Source: Lateolabrax maculatus
Taxonomy: Eukaryota; Chordata; Actinopteri; Acropomatiformes; Lateolabracidae
Direction: 5' to 3'
Length of the DNA stretch: 64,000 nucleotides
NCBI GenBank assembly: GCA_031216445.1
Contig: CM062218.1
Coordinates: 15,484,501 to 15,548,500, forward strand
Part shown: positions 33,839-47,353 of the stretch, one piece after another
How the letters are laid out: every line of letters starts with the position of its first letter
Numbering within the stretch: position 1 is the first letter of the stretch
Made by a program: the position numbers and the translations under genes
Notes under the pieces: model-generated
The model's input: the letters and a program-made list of their open reading frames with translations, nothing else
What the model was told of the DNA's origin: nothing
The model's database searches: none

Positions 33839-36800
33839 GAGAGCAAGTGAAAACTGTAAATTTCGTGAGTTATCAGTGTATGACAGTTGGCATTATAGTC
33901 TTAACTAGTAGTGAGGTGGCTTTTAGGCCTACATTTCTTTGTAAGATATACGGTGTAAAGTAAAGTAATCGGTAGCATCAGTGTTGTCACAAGTGTATTA
34001 AACGGTGGAAAAATGTCCTCACCATAGCATCCTTATTGTGAAATGAACGTGCTTGTGGTATCATCAAGGGTTGAGGGCTGTTTGATTGATAGAATCCCAT
34101 ACCAACATGTTTTACAAGTGCTTGTATTTGTAGAAAAGAGAGAAAAAACACTGGCAAAACTTCTGGTTCTGCTAGGGCTTTACAACGTTTTTCTAAATAG
34201 GTTGCAGTGCACTGAGTTTTTGTGACACTGGGTGCGTTTGGAGACTTTTGTCACTGCTACCTCTTTATCACAAGAATCACACAAAGCCCTGACTGTACCT
34301 GGATGGAGCAGGAAATCAAGACCTGAAAACAGACTCTCAGAAAAAGAGCTGTAGGCGACAGGGGGCTCAATTGAGGAGAGAGGATGGAGAGGGATTTTTT
34401 CGTCTTTCTTGTGATCTGCAGGCAAGATGACCAACACGTCTCAATCTCAGAATGATTCAATGTCAGATAGCATTGGCACTGCAATAGATTAAGGTGTATT
34501 TTGCTGTTGTTTCCTATATATTCACAGCACAGTATGTCGAGGTTTGATATTAAGCCTGTATCTGTGACTGTGCTTATACAGTATACCCTGTGTGTGGCTG
34601 ACATGTCAGCATGGCCACGTAGGTGGGAGGAAAGAGGGTCGGGAGCACAGAGGGGGAGTAGTGAGCGAGTATTTGTGTCTCAGGTGCACAACAGGAAATG
34701 AAAAATGAAAATGAAAAAGAAAAAAATGGGATGCGAGCAGCACTTGTCACGGGGAGGTGGCTGCCATTTCTGACGGGAAATTAATAATGTATTCTCGCAA
34801 ATTTGCCGTGTTATTCTATGTGGAAGCCTTGGACAAGAGCTGCTGTGGAGTAGAAGCAGGGAAGAATGCTGATCAACTGAGGGAAAGAAATACACACGCG
34901 TGGAAATCTATTGCGAGTACACACATACATGCATACACATTTGCATAATATAGATTAAATGCAAATGCATTCGTATATTAAAAGACGTGAGCTTCTTTGA
35001 GCACAGATGATTTTTATTTTGGTGAACTAAATGCTCAATATTAATTGACTGTAATGGCTTATATGTTATTTGAGTGATTACAATCAATAGAAAGTATTGA
35101 TTTGCCAAATGCAGCAGGTCTCTAAAGGCAAGTAAAGTTATTTTTTGAGTGATGGCTTGCAGGAAACAAAGTGAAATTGATTGAGATAGGCATGTAAATG
35201 ATTTCCTTCTTTTTAAGGTGACATGATATCCATCATATCAAGTAAAACCATCTCTTAACATTTTCATTAAAAGTGACATTTTAACTTTATCTTCTCCAGC
35301 ACACAAATCAGAAAACCAGACATAGACAAGCCACACACACATGTGGACAGACCCTTTCATTAGCTCCTAAATGTGTCTGGCAGCCATCAACTGCATGCAG
35401 GCAGCAGTAAAGTACGGCCAAATCACTCATAAAATAGATGCTCAAATAAATGGGCATGTCCATGTAAGCTAAACAGCACATTGCTGAAACTGCCTTGTTA
35501 TTACCAAGGCTGTGGATTTACATTCTGCGCTATGTCAGTTGGATATTGCTTTCCTGAGCATGGAAGGTCAGCTTTACTAATATCTTCAGGTCCTCTTTTC
35601 ATCTTCTGAGGCATTCTCTTGTCCCTCTGACTGCATTTGTGTGCGAAAGTGCATGCAGGGGCAGTCGTGGTATGTGTAAGAGCTCTTAAGGCCTCGATGT
35701 TCAGATCAATTTCATGGCTGGCTTCATCGCGGCTCCACGTCTCTTTCATACATCAGCTCCGCCGCAGTGAAGTCGTATGAACACAGCAGTAGTCGCAGAC
35801 ACAAGTGCACCACCGTCAACTTTTGCAGACTTTCATATGGTTGTATATTTTTCACACCCTGCCTCAAACATGCAGGATCATGTTCGCTCTCCAATCTAGG
35901 CTGTGTTTTGACTCCTTAAATGAGCCGCTCTGGTATTTCAAATCCCAATAGGCAAGTGTCTGCTTGTTTTTTTTTTATTATTTCTTTTTCTGTTGCACTC
36001 CCACTCTGTCTCCCACTTCAGTTTGATGTATCCACCTCTCAGATGACTGGCGAGGTGTTAAATATTGAGTCGTACTGTCAGAGACTGGTTGGTTTTGGGC
36101 ATAGCAAGTCAAGCCTCCCCTCCCCATTCTTAATTCTTCTAACAAAGTCTGACCTCTGTGATTTAAAGAAAAGCAGTATGAGAGAGTATGGAAAGAACAA
36201 ACAAAGACAGATGAAACGCGTTACAACATCTTATCACTCTTGCACTAAATGGACACATCCATGAATTATTGACACAGATGCCATTTTATAGTCTCTTATG
36301 TGTCATAAGGGATGACTCAATCCCTTATCCCAAAAAAGATCAAGGACAGGGCAAAGTGTGCCTCTCACTTTGATATCACCATCAACACAGTCATGTACTG
36401 TAGAGAAAAGTGTGGAGCTCAACCATCATGTACGATTTCAGATAAGACCTTTTAGATCTTATTGTTTACAGCAACACTACATAAATAGCTGGTTTTAATT
36501 AATTATGGCTTTGTGATATGGTTATTTATCTTTTAAACTTAGGGAGAAAGCAAAAATAACACAATTTCCAAGGCTGGCATTATTATTTTGCACACTCCTC
36601 AGTCCACTCTCAGGGCTTCACCCCTCGTAACCAGAGGTATTATTTTGTTAAAAAAACAAACAAAAAAATTATCAGTGTGCGATCCTTTTTGATGCTATTT
36701 CTCACGAAAATGTGATCGCTAGATTGATCTTGAGTCATGACAGTTCCATAAAACCTGGCAGAGGCTGTACAATGATGAGAACATGAGGCCAAATTTTAGC

Positions 36801-37116
36801 CCAAAATTTCTGCCAGATCGTTTGTTGTTGCGGTTTTAAGGGGGGTCACGACGGTGGATTAATTGCCTGAGTGGACAATTTCTGGCATGTCAGAAATTTT
36901 GGTTGGGTGTTTTGCAGTTAGAGCATCCAGTCTAATCCCCTCATAGCTGCTGTCAAAAGATCCGTTATGAAATGTAGTGAGCTTCTTTTAATATTACTGG
37001 AGTAGTGTTTGACATTTAGTGGCTCAAACTGTAGTTGTGACTTCAACTATTCTGTGAACTTATATGCAAAAAAATCAATTGGCATATTTTGTGTAGTCTT
37101 ATCTCGGCATTAATAT
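33839..37116. other. No gene seen
   Basis: No recognised exon or repeat terminus. An A-rich stretch lies at 34700-34727. ORFs at 34257-34604 and 35920-36264 lack domains. Confidence 0.55.
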
Positions 37117-37228
37117 GTCGTCCGTCCATCCATTATCTGTACCGCTATCCTCTGAGGGTCACTTGGGGGCTGTGGCCAATCTCAGCTGACATTAGGCGAC
37201 AGGCGGGGGACACCCTCGACAGGTGGCT
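37117..37228 (+). repeat. L2-type LINE 3' tail
   Basis: GTCCGTCCATCCATTATCTG, then TACCGCTATCCTCTGAGGGT, CTGTGGCCAATCTCAGCTGA and GGCGGGGGACACCCTCGACA form the well-known 3' end of fish L2/Maui-type LINEs (CCATCCATTATCTATACCGC consensus). Only about 110 bp remain; no reverse transcriptase is attached. Confidence 0.8.
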
Positions 37229-37810
37229 ACTCGGTCACAACATTAAAATCGCATCATTCTCAAAATCGGCAAAAACTAATGTCCATGGGCTGAAATAATT
37301 TCAATTTAATTCAAGAGTTTTATGTAATCGATAGAAAGCTTGGTTAAAAAGGTGTAGATGTTTCCATAAATAAACTCAGAGCAGCACCACTGGAGATAAA
37401 AGGTGTCAAACGAAAGGCCAGCTGTATTAACGCCAATTCTCTGGAAGCTTCTTACTGGCTCCATTAGCCTGCCACCCATTGATTTGATTTCACCTCTTGT
37501 GCATGAAGTGCATCCCAAGGTCACATGTGTCTTTTGACCTTGAAATATGTAACCAATTTTACAGATAGGTCATGCTGAGAAGGTTTGTCCCTTTTCTTGC
37601 ATGTGTTGCCTGCAAACAGGAAAGATGGTGAAAGAAATGGTCATGGGTGATTGGTTTGGTAATTTACGGTGAGGATTGCTATATGGAACAAATTGAGTTC
37701 GAAATGTCGTGTCATTTTCTGTGATTGCATGGCTGGAGCTGCTTTTACTTTTCCACACATATTCTTAACCTCCTTTTTCTTATCCTCTCCCTCAACCCCT
37801 CTCTCTCTAT

Positions 37811-37852
<42 letters not shown>

Positions 37853-39469
37853 TTATTTCTCCCACAAAAGCAGACCCACATACTCCCTTTTAAATAATGT
37901 GCTTTTTAAAAGTAAAGGGAAGGTTTTGTGTAGTGTGTAAAAAATGTTTTAAAGGCTGCTTGCCACGTAAACCCTGAATCTGAAACCTCAGAATCATTGA
38001 TTGCATCAGTAATACCTAACCCTTGAGCCCACAATCATATACGCATAGCCCGCCTCCCTAAATGTCTATTTTTTTCTTTTTCTGACCTTGACAGCCAGCA
38101 AGTACTTGTCTCTTACAAACAATGGAACAGAGCATTTCTCTGTTTCTCCTAAGTAGAGATATGTTCAGGCAAATGTTTTTTTTCCCAGCAGCCTTTGATT
38201 AAGACATCACAGTTCCTGTTCTTGCCTGTTATATTTTTGTGTTCTTTGGCAAACTCAAAAGTGAAATTAATTTCACATGTACAGTAGGTACAAAGGATAT
38301 TCAAAGGAGCAAAACATTGTTAGTCATCTGTGATAAACCGCTAAATGCAGTTTTAGTGTTCAGATTTGTTGATTTTTTTTTTTGTGTGTGTAAAATCACT
38401 TTTGAATATTTTTAAAGTCACTCAGAGCCTTTCTGACAGAGGAGGCAGAGCACAAACATCTGATGGGATTAAACTGGTATGACTTTGGGAGTCTAGTGTT
38501 ACCATGTGTTTGCTCTGCAAACCTTACGACATTCATACAGAAAAAAAATAGAAAGTACTGTAGCTGATAGGCACAACTTTGTGTTAGATCCCCAGATATA
38601 CAGAAATAGATGAATTCCTAAAGCACAGACTGTAGTCGGTTTTGCCACCACTTATACTCAACATCTACCCCAGCTATTGTGCAGTAGCACTGACAGCATT
38701 TCTGGTATTAATGTCAGCATCCTTATTTAGCTCCGGCTATGAGTACTAATGTGTTGTCACTGCATGTAGTGAATTATACCAGACTTCTGCCTACTTCTGC
38801 CTAAATTTAAACTTTACTGTTTAAGTCAGAAGACTGAAAGTAAAGTCCAGCCTAAATCAACTTTATAATAAGAAATGATGATCAAGAAAATATAATGATT
38901 ATAACAGCAGGTCATAAATTTGTCATTTTGTGCTTTGTATCAGTGCTTTAGGTGTGACTATGACTGCAACAATCCTCTGTCCCTTTGAAACTAAACTTCA
39001 AAGCTTTCCTGAACTCTTCAGACTGGATCTCTGATCAGTGTCACACTATTCAACATCCAAAATGCATTGAATGCATTTCATCAAGCCTTTTCTGCTAAGA
39101 CTTACATTTAAATGCATCATAGGACGACTACTTAATATGCATTAGCAGAATTCATTTTGGTGTAAATGTAATGCCGGGATGTCAAACTTGATTTACTTCC
39201 ATTTTACACCAAGGATGTATCCTTTCAGCCAAAAGCATCGCATAATCAATAATCCAGTTTGCTGACATCCACTTTGTCTGCCATTTGATGGAGAAAAAAA
39301 TGGGAATTTTTGACATTTCGAGTTGATGAGGACCATCCAAATTCACCTTTTGGTGCCCATAAGGCTTTTCCAAGATGTGCTCTAAATTTAATGACAAAGT
39401 ATGTCCTTTGTCCATGCCCTCCAAAAGGACTCAAAGATTCATTTTATTTCTCTGTGGCTTTCAAAACCA
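37229..39469. other. No gene seen; CT microsatellite
   Basis: Contains the (CT)n(GT)n microsatellite at 37799-37852. No exon recognised. ORFs over the microsatellite are artefacts. Confidence 0.55.
37799..37852. repeat. (CT)n(GT)n microsatellite
   Basis: CT units with one TATTGCG interruption, then about four GT units. Confidence 0.95.
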
Positions 39470-39800
39470 TTAAAAATCTTTTTGTATGATGTTATGGTTT
39501 AGTTTGATTAGGCTTAAGCAAAAAAATACTTTAAGTTTAGGGAAACATGAAGGTCTCGGTTAAAATAAGTATTTTGATAAGGTTAGCGACACATTGTGCT
39601 TTGTTATGAAATGACTACGTCCCCAAGGTTAGGGGAGCTTCGTTGTCATGGTTACAACAATTAACACTTGGTTAAGGTTAGGGAATGATTGTGGTCATTC
39701 TTAAAGAAAAATACATTGTCAGTCGGAAATGGGAAACGAACAGCTGTGAAATCAAATGTTTCGTTGACCCACCCATACACCCGAGCCTTCTCCCTACAGA
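39470..39800 (+). repeat. Probable interspersed repeat, GGTTAAGGTTAGGGA type
   Basis: TTAAGTTTAGGGAAACATGA, GGTTAAGGTTAGGGAATGAT and GGAAATGGGAAACGAACAG resemble a dispersed fish repeat with GGTTAGG motifs. Boundaries are uncertain. Confidence 0.4.
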
Positions 39801-40307
39801 TGTTGTTTTGGGGCTGACTGTCACATTTGTTGAAAAGGCAGAAGTTCAACATAGCCTTTGTGTTCTCTGGAAGGGTCTAACATGCGTGGAGGTTTAAGCT
39901 ATCACCCTAGTTTCTATCCGCCACTGCGGAGGCGCCCCTGCCAACTAAAAAGAGTTGTCAGTGCAGTGACAACCACATAATCCCTCACCAGCTCCCCACC
40001 AGAAAAAACTGTCAGCTCTGTCCATATACCAAAGCCAGAGACCAGTCTCTGTGGTAAAGGGTGTCACTGTTTTGCCCGTACTTCTGATTGATTTTCTCTT
40101 CTATCATTACAATAAAGTTAAGACCTCCCCTGATGTGAAACGAATTAAACCATTCACTAGTTTCTAAAGTTTATCTCCAATCTTAATTCTAATTCTCTTA
40201 AAAAAAAAAGAAAAATAAGCATTACTTAAGATATATTGTGACAGAGAAGAAGCAACAACATGCACGTACAAATTAATAAAGGCTATAGAAACAAAGAGAA
40301 GTCACTA
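39801..40307. other. No gene seen
   Basis: Unremarkable sequence; poly(A) stretch near 40200. Confidence 0.5.
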
Positions 40308-40852
40308 GCTGTGGTTACATGGACAATATTTAGGCCCTTTCTTATTAGAGATTCCAGCTAAACTGTTTAAGAATTTAATAATAATGACTAACTTAATAAT
40401 GAATAATTTTTTTAACAAGTGGTTCAACCTGCTCTGAAGTATCTAATCTGCTAGCTATATAACAGAAGAACAAGAAAACACACACACACACACACACACA
40501 AACACAACGGTGGGCCGGTCCCTGGCTGTAATATATAATGTTAGCTAATGTTACATATCACAATAATGTTTCTCAACTTTCAGGTTAACGTTATGTTACA
40601 AGGTAGGAAACTGAAATTCACCCTCCAGCCAGAGAGAAATGATCGGAATAAGTGTTTGTATGGTTAGTAGGTGCTAATATTTTCCTATTGAACAGATTAT
40701 CAAAGGTTCACACCACCCCTCTCAACCAGATTGAAAATTACTTCTGACTGATCCAGATCGGGCAGGTTTCTTCCAACTACATGAGGGGTTTTAATTCTGA
40801 TTGGCTATTATTCTGATTATTAGTGGAGTATTAGGGTCCATGTAAATGCAGC
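40308..40852. repeat. 545-bp MITE, GCTG...TTACATGGAC ends, TA-flanked
   Basis: The left terminus GCTGTGGTTACATGGAC and the complement of the right terminus GCTGCATTTACATGGAC match at 14 of 17 positions. TA lies immediately outside both ends, consistent with a TA target-site duplication (Tc1/mariner-like). A CA microsatellite (40478-40500) lies inside. No transposase is encoded. Confidence 0.7.
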
Positions 40853-41810
40853 TACTAACTCCAGTACCACCCCAAAGGTTGACATAACAAGAAAAAATAC
40901 ATGCTTATTGTGTAGGAAGCATTAGCACAGTTGGAATTAGTCTGATGATCAGATTGCTTGGTTGAAACTACACACTACAGTCCCCTTGCAGTTTCTCTAT
41001 AAATACTTAGAATGCCAAGGATTTATGGAGTTATTAGAAACGCAGCACTTGAGTCAACTTAAGAGCATGAGTGTCACAGCGTTTTCAGGAGGGGTGGTTT
41101 CTTCGATCACTGTCTGTCTCATCTCTCTCTTCCTCTCCTTGTGTGATTGTAGTAAAAGTAGGATTCTTGTCATAAGCACAGTTTGTGATGGATGGTGTGA
41201 AATAATCTCCCATATTATGAGATCCATCAAGTAGATTTAGTCTTTTAGATTTCACAGTTTAGCCATTTATCTGATGCTCTTATCACCGGTGAGCTTCTGC
41301 TGTAATTTAATTCCTACACCACCAATATTACCAGCAATCATCAGTAGAGCCACACAGCCCTGTTTATGCAATAATTATAAAACATTTGTCAGAAATGGTG
41401 CCGAATTTAAGGTAGCTCATTTTGAGTCAAATCAGACAGAATCCAGGAAAGTGGTTGCAACATCATCTAAGATTTTGTTAAAAGTTTGTCCATATAATGT
41501 TTGGGTCCCAAAACTAAAGCCTATAGAACATTTCTGTTCAGTTCCGTTGTTTTTTGGGCATCTGACGACTTTTTTATTTTTACACTTTCAAAAACGCCTG
41601 TAAATGTTTGTTCTTATTAGCTTCTCCACAAACCATTTTGTTCCTATGAAAATGACCAAAATATGCTACCACGTCTTGTTTTATTCATAATATTTTTGTG
41701 TCCATTAGTGGTAGATTGTTTTAGCAGAAACAAATATTGATATCATATTGGTGCCAAAAATATGGGTTTGTAGTAACCTCAGTATCCTTCTTGTTTAGGG
41801 ATTTTGTAGC
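40853..41810. other. No gene seen
   Basis: ORFs at 40962-41234 and 41274-41603 lack domains and overlap no splice-site pattern worth calling. Confidence 0.5.
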
Positions 41811-42330
41811 CTGGGAACCAGACGAATATGCGAGCTCATGTTTCATTTGCTCTGGCAGATACGTCTGGCCCCTCTCCCATTCAAACTGATTTCTCTGCTG
41901 TTTTATTGGGCTAACCTATCACAAGTGTTTATCTAATATGAAGTGGGTTTAATACTATGACTGATAGAGTGAAGCACTGTTCACGTATCTTTGTAAATGT
42001 CCAAGATGGTGCTACTGATACGGAACGTTTACCAGCTGGCTACAGCGGCAGTATTAAACGGACTGGATGGTAAATTTTCTCTAAAAGAACAAACAACTGC
42101 ACATAAACTTTATGTTGATAAGAAATGTGTGTTTGCCGTACTGCATGACAGGACTGTGTTTCGTCGCTCTAAATAGTTGTCTGCGCACATCGATAACGCG
42201 CTTTGGAAATAAAAAATGAACTGAGAGGTTCCAGACTAATACACATTTGCGAATTAGGTAGGCTAGGAATTTTGCTCTTTTTTCCCACATCTAAGGCCTT
42301 ATAAAAAATAAAATGGCATGTAGTAGAGGC
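41811..42330 (+). repeat. Interspersed repeat, GTAGCCTGGGAACCAGACGA type
   Basis: It starts GTAGCCTGGGAACCAGACGA and carries CTCTGGCAGATACGTCTGGC and a CCAAGATGGTGCTACTG segment, familiar from a dispersed teleost repeat. The class is not determined and the right end is approximate. Confidence 0.45.
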
Positions 42331-45299
42331 TTTTAATATGTTAAAAGTTTGTCTTCTATCCTACAAAGTTTGGTGAGGCTAGGAACAATACTTAAGATAT
42401 TAACTGCCAAACGTGGCTTCCTAGATGAGGTGTTTTTGAAGCTGTAAAAATGAAATATTATCAAGGGCTGATATAGACAAGGTTTGAACAAAATCTGAGA
42501 TGGTGCTGCAACAACCTTATCTGATTTGACAGGGAATGATCCTGTAACTATAATGTTACAGATAGTAAAAGCAGCTGGGTTAGTCTCGACTCAGGGAAGA
42601 GACTGTTGCGATTGGTTATACTGGGGCACAGCACTGTGACCTTAGTGAATGATGCCATGCTAAAGGTTAAGGGTTACTAGATACTTGCAGAGAGCCATCA
42701 TGCAGTCTGAGCCAGGTTAACCTTTGCTTCTCCCTATTGATTCACCCTACCAAAGGATCCGTATTGATTTGGCCTGTAGACCTCCTGGAATCAATGACTT
42801 TTCTGTAAACAGAGCCGGGATGCATCACACACACATACGCCCAGGCAGAATCCAAATTTATAGCATGACATGATCGCTCCAGTATGTGATTATTACCCAC
42901 CGTAAATGAGGAGGCGTTTCTTCCGACACCTCTTATTAGTTTTTGTGGAAGGGAAAGAAGACTGCGGATGAGGTGATGCTGCTCCCGTGGGAGGCGAGGC
43001 GTGTGGTGCAGGCATGTGTTTTACGGCTGACATAAGATTGACGGTGTGAGTAGTTGCCTGAGCTGATATGTGTCACTCTTACTTTTCTGGGCCTGATGCA
43101 ACTTATGCCTCACTGTGGAACTGTGACAAAATTCAAGAAATAAAATAAATCGAAGGCCAGAAAATCTTGGTATCTCATGTTAGCAGCTTCTGTTTTTATG
43201 TAAATCTATCAGTAGTGACAAAGCAGTCTGTATTTGAGCTTGATATATTTGAGTGCAGTAGGTGTTTTTGGCTTCAACCTATAATCAATGTACTATGTGG
43301 AGATTAAATGCTCAGGTGACGCTAGATTCCCATTGGCCCAAAATCTCTACAGAGGCGTGTTTTGTGCTAATTACTACATAGGTTTTTAACTCTATTTACT
43401 GAATCTCTTATGCTGTACACACAAAAAAGAGGGTAGAGTGTCAGCCATAGACTGTGAAGTACGCTTTTAACTGCCTTTTGTTTTGAAAGATTTTAACATA
43501 TTTTGTCATTACAAAGGGAGTTTTAAAGCTGCATAAAATGTATTTTAAAAGCTGTAATGACTGACTGAAAACTCACCTTATAATGTTATGGGAAATGTTT
43601 AAAAAAAATAATTGCCCATTTATAATCTTGGATACAGCTTCACCAATGTAAGCCCAATATTCACTCTCCTTTTACCTCTTTTTCTTTAGCAGCTAGATTT
43701 TCCACTGTGTTCAACAGCTAGTTGCTACCTTGGTCTGAGCAGCAATGCACAATAGAGTTATTTGAGATTTTTGGCTAAAAACAACTTCCCGCTGCTGCTG
43801 GAAACAGGTTAGATGAAAGCACAGTTTGCGGGCCAGAAAACTAAAACAATGAGCTAAAATGACCTGATGTGAACTGCAGAGTTAGTTGATCCATTTTCAG
43901 TGGGTTCGTCCCTATGAGCGACACCTTTTGGACCAATGCTGTTCTTTAAAGTATGGACTATATTGCAGTTTTAAATATAAGATGGCAATGAGACTAACAA
44001 CACCCATCCACAACTTCAGCAAACCACAACCCAAAACAGCAACTGCATGTGCTGCCTGGTGACGAAATGGAGAACACACCCAGTTTGAATCCACCCTGCC
44101 CTCCCTTCAAAGCACCAGTGAAGTATTTGGCAATTTATTAGATTAATGTTATTAGTTCTACTTAATATAAAGTGTTAGGAGGACATTTGAGAGCAATCTG
44201 TTATCCAATTTCACAGGCGGTCTAAAAACGGCTTTTGGAATCTCTTGTGTCTCAATCTGCTCCTCCCTCTTGCTCTAATCTCTTCTCCTCCAGCTGGAGC
44301 CCAGGGAACAGGGGAGCTCCAGTGCCACTCTGAGGAGGGCTAATCTAAGCATGGGCCGCCCAGGATCGTTGCTCTGGTCCCGGGCCAGTGCTCTTGGCTA
44401 GCTCCCTGCCCAAATCATGAGGCCCACTCTGCTGGAAGCTTGCTTCGCTGGACAGCATGGTGACGCAGTGGTGGATGGAGGGGTCAAGAGGAGAGATGAG
44501 GAGGTGGAGAATGGGTGGGAGGTGGTAAGGGAATAATGGATGGATGATGAGGAAAGGCAGGAGTGGAGAAGTGAATATATTAATCTAAGGGAAGATGTGA
44601 GTGATGCTGTTCAAGGGAGGTAGGTGAAAGTGCTTGAAATGGAGCCATTGGCAGGAAGAGCACGGGCAGTCATGACTGTATGGGAGAGAGACGAAACAGG
44701 TTTTGTTCTTTATAAAGACAGAGTAGAGAGGTGTTTCTTTTTGCAGACAAACGATCTTGCAGCTAACTAAACTCGGGACATGCACGTGAAACACTGTAGA
44801 GCCAGCCGTGAACGTGAACAAGTCTAGGTTCTCTCGGACTATGGAAAAGCAGGAGAAACTGGTGGAGTGAACAAGAGTTCCGCTTCGACGTGTCCTCCCA
44901 TTTGTTCCACGATAAAGTGGAGATCAGAAAAACAAACCAGTGTCCCGAACGTGGCTACTTGCAAGCTAACGTTAACAACGGCAATGTTTGCCATTTGCCT
45001 ACCGGTTTCAAACGCAGCTTTCAACCAGCCCCGTTCGGGGCAGTGGTTAAGTAGCTAGCGGGGGCTGCAGCAATTTCCGTCCATTTTTTTCCACTCCACT
45101 CGATCGTGGTACAAATGGGAGGACACTTCAAAGAGGCATAAAGAGGTGAAAGGCTCTTTCACTCCACAACTTTTCCTTTTCCACAGTCCAAAAGAACCGA
45201 GACTTGAACAGACAGCGTGTTTCTTCATTCCAAGTGAGGATCAGTTTTTCTCCTAATAAATTCCCACCAGGAGTAGGATGGGAAATAATCTCAAAGGGA
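42331..45299. other. No confirmed gene; one exon-like GC-rich patch
   Basis: Mostly ordinary sequence. A GC-rich patch at 44290-44420 follows a TCTCCTCCAG and looks exon-like, but every frame meets a stop without a donor that makes sense. The segment 44820-45120 (GCTAACGTTAACAACGGC, CCCCGTTCGGGG) may be repeat-derived. Confidence 0.4.
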
Positions 45300-45880
45300 A
45301 TCTGGTTGTAGTTGTTGTATCTTCTGTAGCGATGATGTGATGATGATGAAGGAATCTCCACTGACACCGACTTAGTTGTATAAAAAGGTTTATTACAAAA
45401 AGTACAGCGTCAAAACAAGCACCATGGATTGCCTGTGAGACGATCCGAAGCCAATGTGAATCTCCCCTGTTTTCCACCCAAACTACACTTCTTAAGGCCT
45501 GTTTTAAAACATTCCTACATATTCATGGTATAGCTAATGTGTGGTGACAAGATAGGCTCAGAGCCAACCTCATAACCATACATGGCTATTTTACAGAAAG
45601 GGAAGGTGGAACCTATAGTTCATGTTGAAACTGATCTCATCTCTTTGGAACTTTAGGAAAACGACCCCCAAGGGGCACCCATCTATAAAGTAGCCAGACT
45701 TTGGACATAGGCTTATCTAAACATTTCACACACAAGTATCTAAACATTGGATACACACAAGTATCTGAACATTGGACACACATGGGAGAGACATCTCTCA
45801 GCTCAGACACCTCATAGTCTTGCAAAAATTGACACTGCAAGATCCCCAGTCCTTGCAAAAATGTTAAAATCTGTGACTAA
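45300..45880 (-). mobile_element. Probable solo LTR
   Basis: On the minus strand: a U3-like part with a 25-bp tandem duplication (45729-45753 and 45754-45778, CACACAAGTATCTRAACATT), a CTTTATAG TATA-like box, then GTAATAAACC (polyadenylation signal), GGTGTCAGTGGAGATTCC and CATCATCATCACATC, ending near GATACAACA. That order (TATA, AATAAA, short downstream part) is LTR-like. No gag or pol remains on either side, and exact TG...CA ends or target duplications were not established. Confidence 0.4.
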
Positions 45881-47321
45881 AAACTGCGATTTATAACTTG
45901 TTGTCTTTATATTTTTGTCATTGTTTTAAATGTGAAAGGGTGTCAGACTTTGTCTTTCCAGTGTCTTCTAGTGTATGGTAGGCTTAAGTAGATTTCTCGC
46001 AAACCTCTTCAGTTTTTCACTATGTACTTTCAGCAACCAAATCTTTTTCAAAATGTATTTATCCTTAAACCAACACTACCCGCCGATTTCTGGACCCTAC
46101 ACATTGAACTAAAATACAGTTCTCAAACATAAAAAGAAATGAAAATATATCACACAATCTTCCTCAGCAAATTAACTAGTTGTCATGGAAGTGTAGATAT
46201 TCAAATATGCATTTATTTCTGGGCTTCTTCTATTTAAAAAAGATATATTTTTCTGCTCAAATCTCGTATTGAAGCAGTAGGTTTTGATCATTATTTTACC
46301 TTTCAACATTGTAGTCATTTTTTTTTTTTTTATCAGCCATCCAAAGCTGATAAGAGTTCAGTAAAATTTCTTTGAATTTTATGCTGTGAGAGAGTTTCAA
46401 AATCAGAAAAAGGTTGAATGTAAAGTTAATTTATGGATGGCTTTGAGGCGAATATGAAATTTAATTCCATTAAATATTTGCCAGCCCTGAAACAATGGAT
46501 GTACTATCTTAACTTACATATTTCCCCTAACAAACTAATGGTAATTTCTTATAATAATATGTAATAGAAAAACATCTCAGATAGTCATATAATAAGCTGA
46601 CGTGTGGGTGCTGAAAAAGAATGTAGGGAGAAAGGGGATTCTAGAGATCTAAAGAGAAAGTGAAACATTGCCAGGACAGTGAAAAAAAGAGACGCACAGA
46701 GAGGTGACAGAGAAATAGGAGGAAGAATAGGAGGACGGGCTCAGACAGATGAGAAAAGTTTCTGGACTAAAATGAGAGGAGGACAGAAGAAGAAATGATA
46801 AGAGGTGTAGATAGTGAGGCGTGGGGTGTGGGGTAGAAGTGGCAGTAGAAGATAGAGAATACAAACATGATCCTCCACTGTCTGTGTGTCTTTTTGTGAT
46901 AACAGAGTAAAAGCAAGGGGCTGCTCTGCGAGCGCACAAGTGAAAGCAAAAGGACAGACTGACTTTCAAAGAAGAATTATAGGAATATCTCTTTATTTCT
47001 TTCTTCCTCACCAAAGCCTCTTAGATTAAGTGTTTACTCTTAGCTTCTATAGGGGAAGCAAGATTCAATCCCTGGTTTTTAAAGAAAAAGTAATTACTCG
47101 CCTCCTACCTCAAAGGAGAGCTGCATAATGAACAGGATTTTCCAAAGCACAAGTATGTAACTATTCTTACACATGCATTAGACCAGCTTAAAATATGTCT
47201 CTGCGAGGCGCCATTGTAGATTATGATAGGCACTGGCACTGTGAGTTTGGGCTCGCTGGGCACCTGTCAAAGCTTAAAGACCTCTGTAGGTGCCTGGGCA
47301 GATGCGTGCGTGCGTGCGTGC

Positions 47322-47353
<32 letters not shown>

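Noticed and set aside
44294..44420. GC-rich exon-like segment after TCTCCTCCAG
   Set aside because: All three frames hit stops within about 110 bases and no donor keeps a frame open to a recognisable protein. At most a noncoding element.
46649..47014. 121-codon Ser/Leu-rich minus-strand ORF
   Set aside because: Arises from a purine-rich tract; no domain or splice context.
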